The position numbers were made by a program, and so were the translations under genes. A stretch of DNA of 64,000 nt from Tubulanus polymorphus. Its lineage: Eukaryota; Nemertea; Palaeonemertea; Tubulaniformes; Tubulanidae. The notes under the pieces were generated by a model. It had not been told where the DNA came from and did not search any database. It worked only from the letters and a program-made list of their open reading frames with translations. Positions within the stretch are counted from its first letter, which is position 1, and every line of letters begins with the position of its first letter. Below, piece by piece: positions 59,995 through 64,000 of this stretch. Location: contig NC_134026.1 in assembly GCF_964204645.1 (NCBI RefSeq), forward strand, positions 26,306,650-26,370,649. The letters are read 5' to 3'.

Positions 59995-61143
59995 AGTTTT
60001 ATGCGTTTTTCTTCAGATTGAAGAATTCTTTTTATTCAGGTAATTTTCTCATTCCTTATAGCCGATCACAAGACCAACTGCCATCCACCAAATTTCTCGT
60101 AGTTTCTGAGAGCAGTGCATATTACGATGACGAATTTGCTGCGACTGTCGAAGCTGCAGCAGTAGCAGCTCCCACGTCGCGATCCGTTCATTTCGCAAAT
60201 CACAGACGAGGGGTGGATAGGCTGACTAGAATTGACAAGCAGAGGCGTCGTAAATATAATTATGACTCAAGAAGATATGTTATATTTTGATTCAAATAAT
60301 AAAAGACGGCCCAGAGGTTTCACAACCATCCGATGGCATTCGAATTTCCGAAGATAATTAATTCATCAATAATGCTCGATCGAATATTCCTCTAAGAGGA
60401 AAAAGAGCGAAATGCACGAGAAAGATAAAACCAATGTGCTTGAAAAAGTTGAAATTCCTGTAGCCTGCGGCACTCACCCGCAGAGATGTTCAAGCAAGGG
60501 ATCAAAGAGGCTCAGATGCTGTTACTATGACAACCTATACTCGTCATACGTACGTGAAGGCAAATTCCCACTCCGGTAGCTATGAGAACGAACACGGTAC
60601 CGGTATCTAAATAATGAACACGTCGGTGATTGGATTTTACGGCGGGTGCTGATAGGACAAGAAGCGACATATATGAATCTAGAAATTGTTGGTGAGTGAC
60701 AGGCTATGCGGGCAGATTCTGGGCACAGCCACGATGAAGCTATCTATTATGTGAAGCAGTTTCAATTTGATTGGGGTTAATAAATGAACTTATATATGAT
60801 AGTCTAACTATCTCGAGCCAGTCTCAGACCATCAGACCGTCTGAAAGTCCGATTTTGGCCAGTGCCATCATAATCTAGTTGAATATTCATCCATCGTATC
60901 GTTATAATTCTGACCTTATCTTTTTCAAAGGTTTTTACCGTGCTTTTATGGTTTTGATAACCATTTTAAGGCGCCGTGAAAAGGTTCTAAGATTTATATC
61001 CAAATTCACCATATGAAAAATATATTGTATCTAATATGCCCTAGGAACAATTAGAATCATACTCTGGTAGGCGGGGATATGGACGGGTGTCGCACTCGGG
61101 GTTTCCCAATTCAATTCAATTCAAATGGGTGTTTCCCAATATA
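59995..61143. promoter_or_regulatory. Divergent intergenic region SLC6 / EXOC4
   Basis: 1.15 kb separates the SLC6 start (minus) from the EXOC4 start (plus). The proximal right end must be the EXOC4 promoter. The left third contains an open frame with a poly(A) signal (listed separately). A TACCGGTA palindrome is at 60598-60605. A small direct repeat of GTTTCCCAAT (about 61101 and 61131) lies 20-50 bp upstream of the EXOC4 ATG. Confidence 0.5.
60050..60303 (+). CDS. Possible orphan terminal exon with poly(A) signal
   Basis: An acceptor-like CTTATAG at about 60060 is followed by an open frame to TGA at 60288-60290, with AATAAA at 60298-60303 right after it. The product is Ala/Ser/Asp-rich (ATVEAAAVAAPTSR) then strongly basic (HRRGVDRLTRIDKQRRRKY). 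No upstream plus-strand exon was found, since the adjacent left region is the SLC6 gene on the other strand. It may be a small independent transcript, a nested gene or chance. I do not recognise it. Confidence 0.3.
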
Positions 61144-63978
61144 ATGCGGAAGATGGCGTCTGACAGACCGATCCCGGGCACCCCAGTCAAGTCTAAAGAG
61201 ACGGTAAATACCACTTAAACGTTTATTCAGTGATTGTTTGTTTTAAGGCTATTTAAACCTTGTTTGAATATTCACTTTTTCAATTACAGGCTGGTTTGCT
61301 AATGTCAGTTATTCGCACTTTAACGTGCAGGTTTGTGTTTTTCTAAGTTAGTCTGTCTCTAAACTGTTCAATTTATACACCACACTCCTTCTCATCGATT
61401 CTCTTCTCATTATCTAATCCAATTCGTATCCTGCAGTGCTGATTTCACTCAAAGAGAAAAAGAGAAGTCGAGAATTCAGAAGTCCCATAAAGATAGCGAT
61501 GAGAAACTTGAAAAGCTGGTATCAGGTATTCAATTTGTTTGAGAAAACAACTCCGTCTGACTCTGAGCCAATGCGGGCAATGGCGATTGATTGATGATTA
61601 CTGAACAATATTTGTTACTGAATATGTTGTAACTTTCAGAAAATTATGATGATCTTAGTCAAATTATGACAGCATTCACTAAGATTTCCGACCGAATATC
61701 TAGTAAGCTTATTGATAAAGATTTCCTGGCTCAATTCAATCCTATGTTCATTCCTATCCGGTAATATGTTGTGCTTGTAACTTTCTATAATTTTTAGCAT
61801 CAAGGGAGAGAGTACAGCTGGTAAAACAAAACCTCGAGTCATGCAAGAACTTACTACATTGTAAAAGAGATGATTTGAGAAAGTTATGGTTAGAAGGCGT
61901 GGAACAGAAAACTGTTGTTGAACTTCTTGATCAAATGTAACTCAAATGAACAAATCATTTTGTTGATTTCATTTAGCAGCCTGAGCTTAGGATGATTTAA
62001 TTGAATTTCAGTGAAAATCTCAATCAAGTACCCGATAAATTGGAATTGTACATGAATAAAAAGCAATATCTGCTGGCTACACAGTTGCTGGTATCATCGA
62101 TGAAACAGTTAGAAGGAGATTTAGCAGGAGTCGAGGCTCTTCGAGGTTTAACTAATGAATTGCGAGATAAAAAGGAGGTATTTATACAGTTTCCAGTCTG
62201 ATTTCTTTGCTGACTTATTCAGTATTCAGTATCTTCATCAATTTTCTTGTTAGCAATTGCACGAAGTATTGATTGATGAACTAAACAGGCAGATATACAT
62301 CAAAGCCACGAGTAATGTAGTTAAAGTATTCCAAAGACAAGGCTCGCAAAGGAAACCCAGTCCACGACGGGGTGATCGCACTCAACCAGACTCTGATGCT
62401 GCCACTCACAGACGAACCAATTCAAGTAAACGTCGTAGTAGATCAACTTAGCATCTTAGATATACCAGTATTTTGTTAGGGAAACCTTTGAGTTTGCTTG
62501 TATTTGATTTTCAGATGCATCAACGGATATGAAACTTTTAAATGAAGATGGTGTGCCGATGTCGCCTCGAAAAATACAAGATGATCAAAATGTTGAGCCA
62601 GATAATGACCAGTCAAAATTTATAGCCATTCTTGTCAACTCATTGGCTGTGTTGAAGAAACTCCCAGAAGCGATTGAGGTATATCCTTACTTCTAGTCAT
62701 TTAATTATTGTTGAAAAGATAGTGAAACTTATGAATCATATTTTACATTGTCTATAGGTAATCAAAAGCAAAATTCATCCAGAATTATTGGCAATTGTAC
62801 AACGGGCATCTCAACAAGTGTCTGATAGGTAAGGACGTGAATATTTTCAATGAACTGCATCATTGTTTAGAATGAAATAGCTAGATGAAAGTGTTTTGTG
62901 TATTTTAGTGCATTTCAACAGGGAGAAACAGGAGTTCTGGCCATGCAGACAAATTCTAAATATCTTGTGGAACTCTTAAGTCTGGTGTATCAGGAATTCC
63001 ATTGTGTCGCTGCTGCTCACAAAGTTGTACTTTCAAAGATTGATCAATTATTTGTAAGTACTGGATTCATACTGTCAATTATTATGATTCATTATACAAT
63101 GAAATAATGAATTACTCATTATTTTTAGCTCGAAAGTTTGATCGATGATGATGTGGTTACATATTCTATGATCGATGTTTGGTCCGAGATTCAGGCAGTA
63201 GTAAGTTATAGGTTGAAAATCTAACACATTAAGTTTATTATTAGTGATCCATAAAAGAACTCTTGGTACAGATAAGTGACTAGCTTCCACATACAAATTT
63301 GTTCAGTTTGAAAACTTAATGAAGTAATATGTGTTTATCTTTAGCTTCAATTGGTTCTTGGTGATTATTTAGATGTTCGTAACACTTCATCCTCTCAACA
63401 ACAACGCCAATCTGCATTGGATGAACCGGGATCTGATATAACAACTTACTTCGCTAAAAGAAGACCAGCAAAACCAAAAAAAGTTAGTATGAATAGTTTG
63501 GTTGCTATACATTGTGTACTATACTGAAATAAGATGAGGATTTTCAGTTATGTTTGTTTTATTCAGGTTGCCTTGTTTCGTTTTGATGCCTCGTCTCATG
63601 CTATCAGTATGAATAGCTACTTACGAGAACAAAGGCAAGAATTCTATGGATCAGTAAGTAGAATTATTGAAGACTTGTCCTGTGCAAAATGAGATTTTGT
63701 ATTAATGACTTCATTTTTAATTAGGGTGAAATACTAAATCGTGTTGATAACATGACAGAGGCAGGTAAACAGCTATACGTTTGTAAACCAGGAGCAAACA
63801 ATATCACTGGTAAGACACATCCTTGATAGGTGTATTTCATTTAAGAATCATTTCCCTGAAGAATCATTTACTCAATTGCTGTGTTTGAAATTCAAATTTC
63901 CATGTTTTCTTCAGTGATCTATAACCCGCTTCGAAAGTTTATTAAGGAGTTTGAACAGGACTTGCGCCTAGCCCCAGG
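61144..63978 (+). CDS. EXOC4: Exocyst complex component 4 (Sec8), N-terminal half, runs off right edge
   Basis: Sec8 is a subunit of the octameric exocyst that tethers secretory vesicles to the plasma membrane. Fifteen exons in the window: 61144-61203, 61290-61330, 61437-61525, 61640-61702, 61798-61936, 62012-62177, 62254-62425, 62515-62678, 62758-62828, 62909-63053, 63129-63200, 63345-63482, 63567-63653, 63725-63809, 63915-63978. They give 518 codons plus two bases, about half of the human 974 aa protein. Strong matches to human EXOC4 are [85 protein letters not shown]. The N-terminal about 150 residues form the coiled-coil (CorEx) segment. A basic Ser/Arg-rich insert near residue 220 ([15 protein letters not shown]) is likely a phosphoregulated linker. 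Two in-frame ATGs (61144, 61153) are possible starts. Confidence 0.97.
61150..61159 (+). promoter_or_regulatory. YY1-like motif overlapping the EXOC4 start codon
   Basis: AAGATGGCGT at the second ATG matches the AAGATGGCGGC consensus of YY1 at nine of ten positions. In animals such sites commonly sit just downstream of transcription starts, with the ATG serving as the initiation codon. It favours the ATG at 61153 as the real start. Confidence 0.45.
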
Positions 63979-64000
63979 GTAAGTGTAATACATTATATAG

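Noticed and set aside
1-64000. Prokaryotic-type systems (operons, CRISPR arrays, phage or defence islands), tRNA or rRNA genes
   Set aside because: Gene architecture is entirely spliced metazoan. No regularly spaced repeats, tRNA cloverleaf or rRNA-like GC-rich blocks were noticed.

Overview
This 64 kb window is nuclear DNA from an intron-rich, AT-rich invertebrate bilaterian. The evidence is GT-AG introns, often only 60-400 bp long, multi-exon metazoan genes on both strands, and AATAAA polyadenylation signals. Gene content (three nanchung/OSM-9/TRPV5-6-type TRPV channels in tandem, abLIM, FAXC, a Reeler protein, a very divergent SLC6) and retention of many introns argue against fly or nematode. 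A lophotrochozoan (mollusc, brachiopod, phoronid or annelid) is my best guess, but that is inference. Exon models were built by hand from splice sites and reading-frame continuity. Complete models add up to whole numbers of codons except where stated.

Layout, left to right. 1-10,838: three paralogous TRPV genes with superimposable exon structures (A plus strand and truncated at the left edge; B and C minus strand). 12,484-14,080: UBTD1/2 homologue (minus), head-to-head with MMS19 (14,353-19,796, plus). 20,496-22,820: a five-finger C2H2 protein (minus), head-to-head with sideroflexin-2 (23,111-24,813, plus). 24,814-29,495: 3' UTRs and intergenic DNA. 29,496-48,808: a 19 kb abLIM (unc-115/limatin) gene (minus) with two LIM domains, many small cassette exons and a villin headpiece, head-to-head with FAXC (49,300-51,877, plus). 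53,038-53,919: Reeler-domain secreted/anchored protein (plus), convergent with a divergent SLC6 transporter (54,134-59,994, minus). 61,144 to the right edge: the first half of EXOC4/Sec8 (plus).

Most genes are unrelated housekeeping, cytoskeletal or transport genes, not a pathway. What links them is architecture: four divergent head-to-head pairs with short shared promoters, and an apparently ancient neighbourhood. UBTD1 and MMS19 are also head-to-head neighbours in human 10q24, and SFXN2/3 and ABLIM1 lie on the same human arm.

The most interesting observations are: (i) a pair of mutually exclusive, frame-enforced duplicate exons in FAXC; (ii) an SLC6 protein that appears to have lost key residues of both sodium sites and contains a frame-breaking intron; (iii) phase-1 cassette and micro-exons in a two-LIM abLIM; (iv) divergence of the pore filter among the tandem TRPVs; (v) miniature inverted-repeat elements, one touching a splice donor; (vi) over-representation of the palindrome TACCGGTA.
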